Positions 51,166 through 61,049 are shown, counted from the first letter of the stretch. The stretch is 64,000 nt of DNA from Paenibacillus sp. FSL R5-0345 (GCF_000758585.1 NZ_CP009281.1:4712001-4776000); one strand, 5' to 3'. Notes: generated by a model not told the origin, from the letters alone. Numbers and translations are program-made.

Positions 51166-51903
51166 TTATACCAGTGCTGTCTGTTTACGACCTTCTTCGA
51201 CCAAGCGGTATGCCCGCTGAACTTCTTCATCGGAAGGGGATGGCACGCCATCTAACTCATAAGCCTTGCCGAGCATTTCCCATTTATAAATACCCATTTG
51301 ATGATAAGGTAAGATCTCAAATTTCTCAACACCATTTAAGGTTCCAATGTAACGGCCCAAGTTAATAAGATCCTCTTCACGATCATGAATGCCTGGAACA
51401 TATACATGTCTAATCCACATCTTACGATTATGATCTGATAGCCAGCGTGCAAGCTTCAAAGTACGATCATTAGATTTACCAGTCAACTTGATATGCGCTT
51501 CCTCATCTATATGTTTGAGATCTAGCATAACCAAGTCGGTAACATCCAATAAGTCATTAATCTTGTCACCTTCGTTGTAACCATTACTATCTAATGTAGT
51601 ATGCAGATTCCAACGCTTTTTAACTTCTGTAAATAACTGCTTTACAAATTGCGCCTGCAAAGTTGGTTCTCCACCGGATACTGTCAATCCACCACCGGAT
51701 GAACGATAGTAGTTTATATATGGCTCGATCTCCGCAAGCACTTCTTCTAAAGTCATTTCTTTACCTTCATCTAAAGCCCAAGTATCAGGGTTATGACAAT
51801 ACTGACATTTCAGCAAGCATCCTTGCATAAATAAGACAAATCGAATACCAGGTCCGTCAACGGTTCCAAAGGTTTCCAAAGAGTGTATGCGACCTTTAAT
51901 CAT
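51166..51903 (-). CDS. pflA: Pyruvate formate-lyase activating enzyme
   Basis: 245 residues. Radical-SAM motif GCLLKCQYCHNPDTW (CxxxCxxC), SGGGLTVSGGEPTLQAQF (SAM-binding GGE) and VTDLVMLDLKHID. It abstracts hydrogen from the PflB glycine under anaerobic conditions. Lies 217 bases after pflB on the same strand and ends in a terminator. RBS AAAGGATGA. Confidence 0.97.
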   Translation of the reverse strand: MIKGRIHSLETFGTVDGPGIRFVLFMQGCLLKCQYCHNPDTWALDEGKEMTLEEVLAEIEPYINYYRSSGGGLTVSGGEPTLQAQFVKQLFTEVKKRWNLHTTLDSNGYNEGDKINDLLDVTDLVMLDLKHIDEEAHIKLTGKSNDRTLKLARWLSDHNRKMWIRHVYVPGIHDREEDLINLGRYIGTLNGVEKFEILPYHQMGIYKWEMLGKAYELDGVPSPSDEEVQRAYRLVEEGRKQTALV

Positions 51904-52036
51904 AGGATATCATCCTTTCGCCACGACAGACTAACAGTCCCTCTTTCACGAAGAAGCTCCCTGTCCTTGAGACTGTCATTTCCCTTAATCGCGGCTGTGA
52001 TATTTAAAATTTTAACAATTCTCAAACAAGATATTA

Positions 52037-52057
52037 CCGCCCTTGAGACAAGGGCGG
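52037..52057 (-). other. Hairpin between pflB and pflA
   Basis: CCGCCCTTG-TCT-CAAGGGCGG without a U-run, 60 bases after the pflB stop. More likely an mRNA-stabilising or processing structure, letting abundant pflB message accumulate while pflA is made less. Confidence 0.55.
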
Positions 52058-52120
52058 CATCTTCCTTGCAATTATTTCAATGTAGTACTTCATTCAAAGA
52101 TCTTTATGAATAGGAACGAA

Positions 52121-54382
52121 TTACATCGAACCATGGAACGTACGGTTGATTACATCCAATTGTTGTTCACGAGTCAGCTTGATGAAGTTAACTGCATATC
52201 CGGATACGCGGATAGTCAATTGTGGATAGTTCTCTGGGTGTTCCATAGCGTCCATCAGCTGTTCACGGTTAAACACGTTAACATTCAAATGTTGAGCGCT
52301 GTTATGGAAGTATCCATCCATCATGTGTACCAGGTTAGACTTACGGGATTCTTCGTCTTTACCCAGTGCTTTAGGTACGATAGAGAATGTGTTAGAGATA
52401 CCATCTTGTGCATCGGAGTAAGGCAGTTTGGCTACAGAATTAAGGGAAGCCAGAGCACCTTTCTTGTCGCGTCCGTGCATTGGGTTAGCACCTGGTGCGA
52501 AAGGTTCACCTTTCTTACGTCCGTCAGGTGTAGTACCTGTCTTCTTACCGTACACTACATTTGAAGTAATGGTCAGTACCGATTGAGTCGGTACAGCATC
52601 ACGATATGTTTTGTGCTTACGGATCATAGACATGAAAGCTTCAACCAATTCTACTGCGATGCTGTCTACAGCATCATCATTGTTACCGTAGCAAGGGAAT
52701 TCACCTTCAGTTTCAAAGTCAATTGCAATACCTTGTTCGTTACGAATTGGTTTAACCTTCGCGTATTTAATAGCGCTCAGTGAGTCAGCTGCAACGGATA
52801 GACCAGCGATACCACAAGCCATCGTACGCAGAATGTCGCGGTCATGCAGTGCCATTTCAATACGTTCGTAAGAATACTTGTCATGCATATAGTGAATGAT
52901 GTTCAAAGTGTTAACATAAGTCTTAGCCAACCACTCCATCATCGGTTTGAAGCGTTTCATTACTTCGTCATAATCCAGATATTCAGAAGTGATCGCTGGG
53001 AATTCCGGTCCAACTTGTGCTCCGGATTTCTCGTCTTTACCACCATTAATAGCGTACAGCAAAGCTTTTGCTAGGTTGGCACGAGCACCGAAGAACTGCA
53101 TTTGTTTACCGATGCGCATTGGAGATACGCAGCAAGCAATCGCATAATCTTCACCCCAGTATGGACGCATTAGATCGTCATTTTCATACTGAATTGCACT
53201 AGTTTCGATGGAAACCTTAGCACAATATTTTTTGAAGGCTTCAGGCAATCTTTCGGACCAAAGAACTGTCAAGTTTGGTTCCGGTGCTGGACCCAAGTTG
53301 TACAGGGTGTTCAGGAAACGGAAGCTGTTCTTCGTAACACGAGTTGTTCCGTCTTCAGCCATACCACCGATGGATTCAGTTACCCATGTAGGGTCGCCGG
53401 AGAACAGATCGTTATAGTCAGGTGTACGCAAGAATTTCACGATACGCAGTTTCATTACGAAATGATCGACGATTTCTTGAACTTGCTCTTCAGTCAAAGT
53501 ACCTTCAGCAATATCGCGTTCTGCATAGATGTCTAGGAAGGAAGATACACGTCCCAGGGACATCGCCGCACCATTTTGCTCTTTAACTGCTGCCAGATAT
53601 CCGAAGTATACCCATTGAGTAGCTTCCTTGAAATTGGTCGCTGGTTTGGAAATATCCATACCGTGAGCGGCTGCCATTTCTTTCAATTCGCCCAGTGCAC
53701 GAATTTGCTCGGACAGCTCTTCACGAAGACGAATTACCTCTTCAGTCATGGAATCAACTTCAAGTTCAGCTTGTTGTTGTTTTTTGTCTTTAATCAGGAA
53801 ATCAATACCGTATAGAGCGATACGGCGGTAGTCACCGATGATGCGTCCGCGGCCGTAAGCATCAGGAAGACCTGTGATAACGCCGGATTTACGCACTGCT
53901 CTCATGTCTGGTGTATATGCATCAAATACGCCTTGGTTATGCGTTTTGCGAATGTTCGTAAACATATCAACGATGTTTTGTGGAAGCTCGAAGCCATAAG
54001 CTTTCGTAGCATCGACCATCATCTTGATCCCGCCGAATGGCTGGATGGAACGTTTGAAAGGAGCGTCAGTCTGAACGCCTACAATTTGTTCCTTGTCCTT
54101 ATCAATGTATCCAGGAGCATGTGAAGTGATTGTGGAGACAGTATCCAGGGAAACATCCCATACGCCGCCTCTTTCTCTTTCTTCTTTGCTCAGTTGGGAA
54201 ATAATTTTCCATAGTTCAGTTGTGTTACTAGTAGGTCCTACGAGGAAATCTTCGTTTCCTTCATAAGGCTTAATGTTACTTGCGATAAAATTGTTAACGT
54301 CAACTTTCTTGGACCATTTACCTTTTGTGAAATTTCTCCAACCGGATTTCACTTCATTTACTTCTTTTTCAATCACCGACAT
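52121..54382 (-). CDS. pflB: Formate C-acetyltransferase (pyruvate formate-lyase)
   Basis: 753 residues from MSVIEKEVNEVKSGWRNFTKG (GGAGGGA upstream). Catalytic Cys-Cys in YAIACCVSPMRIGKQM and the glycyl-radical loop near the C-terminus, RVSGYAVNFIKLTREQQ. Converts pyruvate and CoA to acetyl-CoA and formate in anaerobic fermentation. Preceded by a promoter with tandem Fnr-like sites; followed by pflA. Absent from B. subtilis 168 but common in Paenibacillus (general knowledge). Confidence 0.98.
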   Translation of the reverse strand: MSVIEKEVNEVKSGWRNFTKGKWSKKVDVNNFIASNIKPYEGNEDFLVGPTSNTTELWKIISQLSKEERERGGVWDVSLDTVSTITSHAPGYIDKDKEQIVGVQTDAPFKRSIQPFGGIKMMVDATKAYGFELPQNIVDMFTNIRKTHNQGVFDAYTPDMRAVRKSGVITGLPDAYGRGRIIGDYRRIALYGIDFLIKDKKQQQAELEVDSMTEEVIRLREELSEQIRALGELKEMAAAHGMDISKPATNFKEATQWVYFGYLAAVKEQNGAAMSLGRVSSFLDIYAERDIAEGTLTEEQVQEIVDHFVMKLRIVKFLRTPDYNDLFSGDPTWVTESIGGMAEDGTTRVTKNSFRFLNTLYNLGPAPEPNLTVLWSERLPEAFKKYCAKVSIETSAIQYENDDLMRPYWGEDYAIACCVSPMRIGKQMQFFGARANLAKALLYAINGGKDEKSGAQVGPEFPAITSEYLDYDEVMKRFKPMMEWLAKTYVNTLNIIHYMHDKYSYERIEMALHDRDILRTMACGIAGLSVAADSLSAIKYAKVKPIRNEQGIAIDFETEGEFPCYGNNDDAVDSIAVELVEAFMSMIRKHKTYRDAVPTQSVLTITSNVVYGKKTGTTPDGRKKGEPFAPGANPMHGRDKKGALASLNSVAKLPYSDAQDGISNTFSIVPKALGKDEESRKSNLVHMMDGYFHNSAQHLNVNVFNREQLMDAMEHPENYPQLTIRVSGYAVNFIKLTREQQLDVINRTFHGSM

Positions 54383-54525
54383 GCTAAATCCCTCCATCTA
54401 TATTTATTATATTTGTAGAGATCGCGGGCTTGAAGGTTGATCCCGTGTCTCGTGATCCCCAAAGATGTGGTTGTTCCAAATTTCACAATCAACATTTCAT
54501 ATGTGGGACCGTTGTTTATATAAAC

Positions 54526-54588
54526 ATTCTAGTTTATTTTCTATAAAAACACTGTGACAAATATCACCTTTCGAGTGATATTTGTCAC
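54526..54588 (-). promoter_or_regulatory. pflB promoter with tandem Fnr-like sites
   Basis: A perfect inverted repeat GTGACAAATATCAC-(7)-GTGATATTTGTCAC (54554-54588) contains two dyads of form GTGA-N6-TCAC with centres 21 bases apart (two helical turns). A TAGAAT -10 at 54526-54531 would place them near -41.5 and -62.5, as for a class II CRP/Fnr-activated promoter. The same palindrome could also act as adhE terminator. Confidence 0.6.
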
Positions 54589-54633
54589 CTTTATCTAAGT
54601 CCACAACTATCCTATTCTCTATTTAACCAATTA

Positions 54634-57255
54634 TTAATTATCAAATCTTCCGTAGAATGCATTACGGTATACATCAGCAAGTTCAGATACCAACGGCAGC
54701 TTAGGATTGGCAGTTGTACATTGATCTTCAAACGCACGGTCAGCCAAGTAATCTACACGGGATTCGAAGTCCTTAGGATCAAAGCCCAGTTGTTGGAACG
54801 ATTCCTCGATACCCAATTTTTTATTCATATCGCGAATAGCATTGATCAGGCTAGTTACACCTTCTTCAGTTGTGCGAGCTGGCAATCCCAAAATACGGGC
54901 AATTTCAGCGTAACGCTCATCAGCTACGAAGTGCGAATATTTAGGGAACGAAGCGAACTTCGTAGGTTTTTTAGCATTGTAACGGATAACGTGTGGCATA
55001 AGGATCGCGTTAGTACGACCATGAGCGGTGTGGTACTGTCCGCCCCATTTATGCGCCAAGCTGTGGTTAATTCCCAAGAATGCATTGGCAAAGGCCATAC
55101 CCGCAAGTGTTGATGCATTATGCATTTTCTCACGAGCTACTCTGTCGCCTTCCAGTGCCGATTTTTCAAGGTATTGGAATACCAGTTGGATGGCTTTAAT
55201 AGCTAGACCATCAGTGTAGTCACTCGCCATAACAGATACATAAGCTTCGATAGCATGTGTCAATACGTCCATACCTGTATCTGCAACTGCAGTTTTTGGC
55301 AAGCTGTATACGAACTCTGGATCAATGATAGCTACGTCTGGTGTTAACTCATAGTCAGCCAATGGATATTTAGTGTGTTGTTCAGTTGTTTTATCGGTAA
55401 TAACTGCGAAAGATGTTACTTCCGAACCCGTACCCGAAGTAGTTGGAATCGCTACAAACTTAGCTTTGTTACCAAGTTTAGGGAATTTGTATACCCGTTT
55501 ACGGATGTCCATGAATTTTTGTTTTAGACCGTTAAAGTCTGCGTCTGGATGTTCATAGAATAACCACATTCCTTTTGCAGCATCCATTGGGGAACCGCCG
55601 CCAAGTGCGATGATGCAGTCCGGTTGGAATCTGTTCATCATTGCAGTACCTTTTTCAACTGTAGTTGTCGATGGATCTGGTTCAACTTCCGAGAACACTT
55701 CGATAGCTACAGGAGTTTGGCGTTGACGCAGGTAATGTTCAACTCTTTCAACATATCCAAGCTTAACCATCATTGGGTCAGTGATAATTGCGACACGTGT
55801 GATATCAGGCATTTTGGTCAGGTACTGAGTAGCGCCTTTTTCAAAATAGATCTTGTCAGGTACTTTAAACCATTGCATATTCACGGTACGACGATTCACC
55901 CTTTTCACGTTGATCAAATTGATTGCTGTAACGTTTTGCGACACGGAGTTACGACCATAAGATCCGCAGCCCAGAGTCAACGAAGGGATATTAGTGTTAT
56001 AAATATCGCCGATCGCACCATGTGTGGAAGGCGAGTTAACTAGAATACGTCCTGTTTGCAGACGGTTAGAGAACTTCATGATTACTTCTTCATTGTTGGA
56101 GTGGATAGCCGAGCTGTGGCCCATGCCGCCAAATTCAACAATTTGAGCTGCACGTTCGATCCCTTGATCTGCATTTTTAACCTTGTAGCAAGCAAGAACC
56201 GGGCTTAATTTTTCAGCGGATAGTGGATATTTAGTACCTACACCTTCAAGTTCTGCTACCAGAATCTTTGTGCCGGCAGGGACTTGAATGCCACACATTT
56301 CAGCAATTTTCACTGCGGATTGACCTACGATTGCTGGGTTAACCGCACATTTATCTACGTTCATTGCTCCACTAGTCAGTTTGGCAGCTTCTTCTTTATT
56401 AACAAAGTAGCAGCCATTTGCGATCATTTTTTTCTTCACTTGATCGAAGATTGGTTCTTCGATAATAACAGCTTGCTCGGAGGCACAGATCATACCATTA
56501 TCAAATGTTTTAGAAAGAATGATGTCCGTTACGGCTTGATCAATATCCGCGCTCTTTTCAATGAAAGCAGGTACGTTACCAGGGCCTACGCCAAGTGCTG
56601 GTTTACCACAGCTGTAAGCTGCTTTTACCATTGCAGAACCACCAGTTGCCAAGATAAGAGCAACGTCTGGGTTGTTCATCAATGCGTTTGTCTTGTCCAT
56701 TGTTGGCATTTCAATCCATTGGATACAGTTCTCAGGAGCGCCAGCTTTCACGGCAGCATCATGAAGAATTTTTGCAGCAGCTGCACTACACTCTTGCGCA
56801 GATGGGTGGAAACCGAATATAATAGGGTTCCGTGTCTTAATCGAAATCAACGCTTTAAACATCGTGGTGGATGTAGGGTTGGTTACCGGTGTGATACCCA
56901 TAACAATTCCGACGGGTTCAGCAATTTTTTGGAAGCTATCATAAGCGTTGTCTTCAATAACGCCTACTGTTTTATCGTATTTAATTCCGTGCCAGATATA
57001 TTCAGTTGAGAAGATGTTCTTCGTAATTTTGTCTTCGTATACGCCGCGTCCAGTTTCTTCTACGGCCAATTTTGCGAGGTACATATGTTTGTCGAGTCCA
57101 GCCAACGCCATTGCATGAACGATTGTGTCAACTTGCTCTTGGTCTAGCGCCATGAACGCCTCATGCGCTTTTTTTGCTTTATCCACTAAATTCTGAATAT
57201 ACTCTTCAGCGGTAACTTGTTTAACTTGGGCGGCGACTTCGTTCTTAACTGCCAT
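54634..57255 (-). CDS. adhE: Bifunctional acetaldehyde-CoA/alcohol dehydrogenase
   Basis: 873 residues from MAVKNEVAAQVKQVTAEE (AGGAGG upstream; fifteen earlier codons rejected). N-terminal CoA-acylating aldehyde dehydrogenase (about 1-440, catalytic Cys in DNGMICASEQAVI) and C-terminal iron alcohol dehydrogenase (about 450-870, GGGSPMDAAKGMWLFYE, metal-binding MAFANAFLGINHSLAHKWGG). Makes ethanol from acetyl-CoA, regenerating NAD in anaerobiosis; forms spirosomes in homologues. Next to pflBA in one orientation. Confidence 0.97.
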   Translation of the reverse strand: MAVKNEVAAQVKQVTAEEYIQNLVDKAKKAHEAFMALDQEQVDTIVHAMALAGLDKHMYLAKLAVEETGRGVYEDKITKNIFSTEYIWHGIKYDKTVGVIEDNAYDSFQKIAEPVGIVMGITPVTNPTSTTMFKALISIKTRNPIIFGFHPSAQECSAAAAKILHDAAVKAGAPENCIQWIEMPTMDKTNALMNNPDVALILATGGSAMVKAAYSCGKPALGVGPGNVPAFIEKSADIDQAVTDIILSKTFDNGMICASEQAVIIEEPIFDQVKKKMIANGCYFVNKEEAAKLTSGAMNVDKCAVNPAIVGQSAVKIAEMCGIQVPAGTKILVAELEGVGTKYPLSAEKLSPVLACYKVKNADQGIERAAQIVEFGGMGHSSAIHSNNEEVIMKFSNRLQTGRILVNSPSTHGAIGDIYNTNIPSLTLGCGSYGRNSVSQNVTAINLINVKRVNRRTVNMQWFKVPDKIYFEKGATQYLTKMPDITRVAIITDPMMVKLGYVERVEHYLRQRQTPVAIEVFSEVEPDPSTTTVEKGTAMMNRFQPDCIIALGGGSPMDAAKGMWLFYEHPDADFNGLKQKFMDIRKRVYKFPKLGNKAKFVAIPTTSGTGSEVTSFAVITDKTTEQHTKYPLADYELTPDVAIIDPEFVYSLPKTAVADTGMDVLTHAIEAYVSVMASDYTDGLAIKAIQLVFQYLEKSALEGDRVAREKMHNASTLAGMAFANAFLGINHSLAHKWGGQYHTAHGRTNAILMPHVIRYNAKKPTKFASFPKYSHFVADERYAEIARILGLPARTTEEGVTSLINAIRDMNKKLGIEESFQQLGFDPKDFESRVDYLADRAFEDQCTTANPKLPLVSELADVYRNAFYGRFDN

Positions 57256-57330
57256 CTCCCTCGTCCTCCTGTCAATTTTTAGTTGTTTTTCTCTACACAT
57301 TTATCTTATCACATGATTTCCACCTTGTAT

Positions 57331-57386
57331 AGTGAAATCTTTCACAAAGTATAAAGTTTTTTTGATTTGTTTTCAAAGCGCTTTCA
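57331..57386 (-). promoter_or_regulatory. adhE promoter with cre and Rex-like boxes
   Basis: Minus strand TTGAAA (57371-57376), 17-base spacer, TATACT (57348-57353). A cre-like TGAAAGCGCTTTGA (57373-57386) overlaps the -35, and TTGTGAAAGATTTCACTA (57330-57347), close to the Rex consensus TTGTGAAATNNTTCACAA, covers the start site. Predicts repression by CcpA (glucose) and Rex (high NAD). Remaining 57387-57620 is AT-rich without a gene. Confidence 0.65.
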
Positions 57387-57620
57387 TTCGATCATATTAT
57401 AGATATTTTTCCATATTTTATGTTAAAAATCCCTTCAAATCTTAGAATTATACTTTAATAAGCAAAGTATTGAGCCCATTTCCTTCCATTCACTTTAATA
57501 CAGCACTCCGTTAAGGCATTCCCTTCATCACAGAAATTTACGATTTTCCTATGCTGTAATAGTTTCCAGTTGATCATCATTAGCTCTGTAGATTTATAAA
57601 TTTATAAATTATAACAACAA

Positions 57621-57648
57621 AAAAACCGGCCCCAAAGGGACCGATTTT
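57621..57648 (-). terminator. Terminator of the sugar-binding gene at 57659
   Basis: ATCGGTCCC-TTTG-GGGCCGGT then TTTTTTT on the minus strand, 11 bases past the stop. Confidence 0.9.
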
Positions 57649-57658
57649 ATTAATTTAC

Positions 57659-59122
57659 CTATTCTGCTTTAATCGTATCAAAGAATTTCTCTTGCACTGT
57701 TTTAGCTGCTGCTTCTAGCTGGCTCTTAGAATCCGTTCCTTTTTTGGAGAACAGCTCTTGAATGACATTGGACATTGTTGCGTAGTAGTCCTGTGTATTG
57801 TATTGAGCTTCAGGTTTACCATCTAAGAGTCCCATAATGTCAGGGCTATATTGGTATACATTGGTGTACTTGTCATAAACCGCTTTGGTCTTCTTACCAA
57901 ACTCAGAATCTGCTGAGTAGTAATCTAAGAGTGGCGGGATAAAGTATTTACCATCAGCTGTACGTTGTTGAAGGACTGCATCCAGTGCTTCCAAACCTTT
58001 ATCAGAGAAGTAATCAAATGTGATATAACGGAATGCCATTTCTTGCTCATCTGGTGTTGCATTCGGATTAATTACGAGGTAATCACCACCAAGTACCCCC
58101 GTATGCTTGCCGCCTTTTTCCATAGCAGGCATTGGATATGTGAGCACATCCTCAGGTTTCAGTCCACCTTGATTCAGTGCTTGCTCGATTACGCCATCGG
58201 ACCCAGCCATTACCATAGCTGTACGACTTTGTTGGAATGCGCCTACAGCATCGCCCCAGCCAAGTGCCCAGTCCTGAGGAATCGCGTTAGCTTCCCATCT
58301 AAGTTTCTTGTAGAAATCCAGTGCTTTAACACCAGCATCGGAGTTAAAGGTAGCGACAACCTTGCCGCCTTCAACCTTTTGAATTTCACCGCCAGCTTCG
58401 AACAGGAAGTTGGTCCAGTTCCAGCCTGCTTCGTTACCTTTACCCATTGGAGCAATACCGGAAATACCTTTTTTGACATCAGCTACGCCTTTAGCCGTAT
58501 TCAGCATATCATCCCAAGTCCAATCCATTGGTGGGACCGCAACGCCTTTTTCATCCAGCATTTTTTTGTTGATCATAGTCGTTGTTACATAACCTTTTTG
58601 AGTTACTCCGAAAACTTTACCATCAATGATGAACTGATTTTGCAGTACTGGGTTAATTTGATCCTTAAATTCGTATTTGTTCCAAAGATCCGTAATGTCA
58701 GCAACCCAGCCCTTTTCCACCAGGAACTTAGCTTCTGTAGCGTAGGTGTTAAAGAAGGTTGGTGCTTCATTCGCAGCCATTTTGATTCCGATTTCACTTA
58801 CATTGTACTGCCAGTCGTCTTTAACAATTTCAACATTTGGATATTCAGCCTGGAAACGTTTAATCTTGTCATCTTCTTGCGCTCTCACTTCAGTCAAGTC
58901 AGGTGTTGGATAGTGAATCTTGATCGTCACTTTTCTTTGAGTAATGTCATCCACTGGCGCCTCCGTAGCGGTTGCTGTATTATCCGTTACCGCATTTGTT
59001 GGCGCAGTAGTTGCTTCCCCGCCTTTGTTTCCCGCTGTGTTTCCGTTATTATTGCCACTGCAAGCAGATAGCAACGAACCGGCTACAAGTACGCTTAGTA
59101 GAACGCTAGAGTACTTACGCAT
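57659..59122 (-). CDS. Extracellular sugar-binding lipoprotein
   Basis: 487 residues from MRKYSSVLLSVLVAGSLLSAC (lipobox LLSAC, Cys21; GGGGAG upstream). Linker rich in Asn/Gly/Thr, then family-1 fold (KVTIKIHYPTPDLTEVRAQEDDKIKRFQ in part, ISGIAPMGKGNEAGWNWTNFLFEAGGE, VLGGDYLVINPNA). Last gene of HK-RR-permease-permease-SBP cluster but with its own cre-like site upstream, so it may also be transcribed separately. Confidence 0.94.
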   Translation of the reverse strand: MRKYSSVLLSVLVAGSLLSACSGNNNGNTAGNKGGEATTAPTNAVTDNTATATEAPVDDITQRKVTIKIHYPTPDLTEVRAQEDDKIKRFQAEYPNVEIVKDDWQYNVSEIGIKMAANEAPTFFNTYATEAKFLVEKGWVADITDLWNKYEFKDQINPVLQNQFIIDGKVFGVTQKGYVTTTMINKKMLDEKGVAVPPMDWTWDDMLNTAKGVADVKKGISGIAPMGKGNEAGWNWTNFLFEAGGEIQKVEGGKVVATFNSDAGVKALDFYKKLRWEANAIPQDWALGWGDAVGAFQQSRTAMVMAGSDGVIEQALNQGGLKPEDVLTYPMPAMEKGGKHTGVLGGDYLVINPNATPDEQEMAFRYITFDYFSDKGLEALDAVLQQRTADGKYFIPPLLDYYSADSEFGKKTKAVYDKYTNVYQYSPDIMGLLDGKPEAQYNTQDYYATMSNVIQELFSKKGTDSKSQLEAAAKTVQEKFFDTIKAE

Positions 59123-59172
59123 TGAAACTCCCCTTTTCAATTCATAATTATCTTACAGATAAATCATAAAAT

Positions 59173-59186
59173 AGAAACCGTTTGCA
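59173..59186 (-). promoter_or_regulatory. Candidate cre (CcpA) site
   Basis: Minus strand TGCAAACGGTTTCT, close to the catabolite-responsive consensus TGWAANCGNTNWCA, 50 bases upstream of the sugar-binding gene start. Suggests glucose repression. Confidence 0.5.
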
Positions 59187-59254
59187 AACGAGGTGCATTT
59201 ATATTCACTTCATGTGCATGTTTACGATCCGTGGTTAAATTCGTCGATAATTGC

Positions 59255-60127
59255 TTATCCTTTCACTGCTGACAAAGCAACCCCACGCATAATGAATTTC
59301 TGGAAAATCAAGAAGACAATGATTGGTGGCAACGATACTAAAAACAGGATAGCAAATTTAATATTAGTATTGAGTGCCTTCACATTAATAACGTATTTAT
59401 AAATGGCTGTCGCAAGCGTATATTTCTCTTCACTGTGCATAACTAGAGATGGCCAGAACCAGTCATTCCAAGCGGTAGAAAAGATAAAGATCGCTAAAGT
59501 TGCAAAAATCGGAATTGAAAGTGGTACAGCAATGGAGAAAAAGCTTCTCGGCTCAGAGGCTCCATCAATTCGTGCTGCTTCAAAGATTTCTGGATGAATC
59601 CCGTCAAAAAAGTTCTTTAACAAAAGAAAGTAGAAGGTGTTCGCACCTGCTGGCAACCAGAAAGCCGCGTACTGATTCAGCAATCCCAGCTCCTTCAAAT
59701 TGACAAAGTTCGGAATCATGTAGCTGGTAGCCGGAATAAACAATGTCATCAGGAAGAAGAAGTAAATCGCTCTTTTGTATGGAACATTCATACGGGAAAT
59801 ACTAAAAGCGGACATTCCCAATACGACTAAAGTCACAACCATATTCCCTAAAAAAATATAAATGGTGTTTCTAAGAAACATCGGCAGATCAATGTAATTC
59901 ATTGCATCCTTAAGGTTGCTGAAGTGCCATTCCTGAGGGAAAAAATGCGGCGGGAATGAATTCACCTCTTGATTCGACTTCAATCCGTTGAATAACGTCA
60001 TACAAATCGGGTACAGCATGCTAAAAACCATAACCAAAATGACTACACACATCAAACCGTAAACAATCTTATTACTTGTTTTTTTCAAATCGTGTTCTGA
60101 AAGAATCCCTCTATCTGCGCTCTTCAT
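59255..60127 (-). CDS. Carbohydrate ABC transporter permease (MalG type)
   Basis: 290 residues from MKSADRGILSEHDLKKTSNKI (AAGGAGG upstream). Six membrane helices, EAA loop FEAARIDGASEPRSFFSIAVPLSIPI, C-terminal QKFIMRGVALSAVKG. Starts one base after the stop of the MalF-type permease. Confidence 0.95.
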   Translation of the reverse strand: MKSADRGILSEHDLKKTSNKIVYGLMCVVILVMVFSMLYPICMTLFNGLKSNQEVNSFPPHFFPQEWHFSNLKDAMNYIDLPMFLRNTIYIFLGNMVVTLVVLGMSAFSISRMNVPYKRAIYFFFLMTLFIPATSYMIPNFVNLKELGLLNQYAAFWLPAGANTFYFLLLKNFFDGIHPEIFEAARIDGASEPRSFFSIAVPLSIPIFATLAIFIFSTAWNDWFWPSLVMHSEEKYTLATAIYKYVINVKALNTNIKFAILFLVSLPPIIVFLIFQKFIMRGVALSAVKG

Positions 60128-60128
60128 C

Positions 60129-61049
60129 TTAGTAGTCCTCCTTGTTAAGCTTGAACTGTAAAATGCCCAAACCACCCAGGACAATGAACATTAACATGCC
60201 AAGCGCAGTAGCTGTTCCATAATCGAGTCTTGTAAATGCATATTTTACAATCAACAATGCGTAGGTAAGTGTAGTGTTATTCGGCCCACCATCAAGTAAC
60301 GCCATTTGTGACTGATACCCTTGTGAAGTACCAATAATTTGTAGAATCAACATCAAAAAGATTAAATTACGCAGTGAAGGCAAAGTGATGTACTTTATTC
60401 GTGCCCATATACCTGCCCCATCAATCTCAGCGGCTTCATACCAATCTCGCGGAATGCTGAGTACAGCAGCCAAGTATATTAACATCCCTGATCCGAACTG
60501 CTGCCATGTCTCCATAAACACAAGTGAAATCATGGACCATCTTGTATCTGTTAAGAAGGCAACTTGGTCCACACCCATTGTACCTAGTAACGCATTAATT
60601 GGACCCACCGGATCATATAGCCATCTCCACAGTCCATACAGGACGACACCAGGCATAACGAAAGGCAGATAAGCCGCTACACGTACAAAACCCCCAAACT
60701 TTCTCAGCTCCGAGATCATGATAGCAAAAGCAATCGGAACCCAAAACCCAATAATAAGACATAAAAACATGTAATACCCAGTGTTCTTTAATGCAGTCAA
60801 GACATCTGGATCACTAAGTGCTCTACTGTAGTTCTCAAAGCCTACAAAGCTATTCCCTTTAACAAAATCCACATGGTAAAAGCTGTACAGTAAGCCTTTG
60901 AAAATTGGAACCCACAAAAACATAATAAAAATAATTACGGCAGGTACGAGGAACATATATCCCCAAAAGTTTTTCTTCCAGCGGTTTTGCTTGTACGGTG
61001 TCCCCTTCAGCGTCGCCGGGTTTTCGGTTACTACTGCGGTTTGATTCAT
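60129..61049 (-). CDS. Sugar ABC transporter permease (MalF type)
   Basis: 306 residues, MNQTAVVTENPATLKG start with GAGGGAG. Six membrane helices, EAA loop YEAAEIDGAGIWARIKYITLPSLRNL. Contains the long first loop typical of CUT1 permeases. 117 bases after the regulator gene; no strong terminator between. Confidence 0.95.
   Translation of the reverse strand: MNQTAVVTENPATLKGTPYKQNRWKKNFWGYMFLVPAVIIFIMFLWVPIFKGLLYSFYHVDFVKGNSFVGFENYSRALSDPDVLTALKNTGYYMFLCLIIGFWVPIAFAIMISELRKFGGFVRVAAYLPFVMPGVVLYGLWRWLYDPVGPINALLGTMGVDQVAFLTDTRWSMISLVFMETWQQFGSGMLIYLAAVLSIPRDWYEAAEIDGAGIWARIKYITLPSLRNLIFLMLILQIIGTSQGYQSQMALLDGGPNNTTLTYALLIVKYAFTRLDYGTATALGMLMFIVLGGLGILQFKLNKEDY

Noticed and set aside
54554..54588. 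Interpreting the 35-bp palindrome only as the adhE terminator
   Set aside because: It could fold, but the U-run is weak and interrupted (AGTGTTTTTAT), and the two GTGA-N6-TCAC dyads at promoter-appropriate spacing suggest an operator; both roles remain possible.
57965..59071. 368-residue plus-strand open frame
   Set aside because: Antisense to a full-length sugar-binding lipoprotein gene with signal peptide and RBS; Cys/His/Phe-rich, typical of an antisense shadow.
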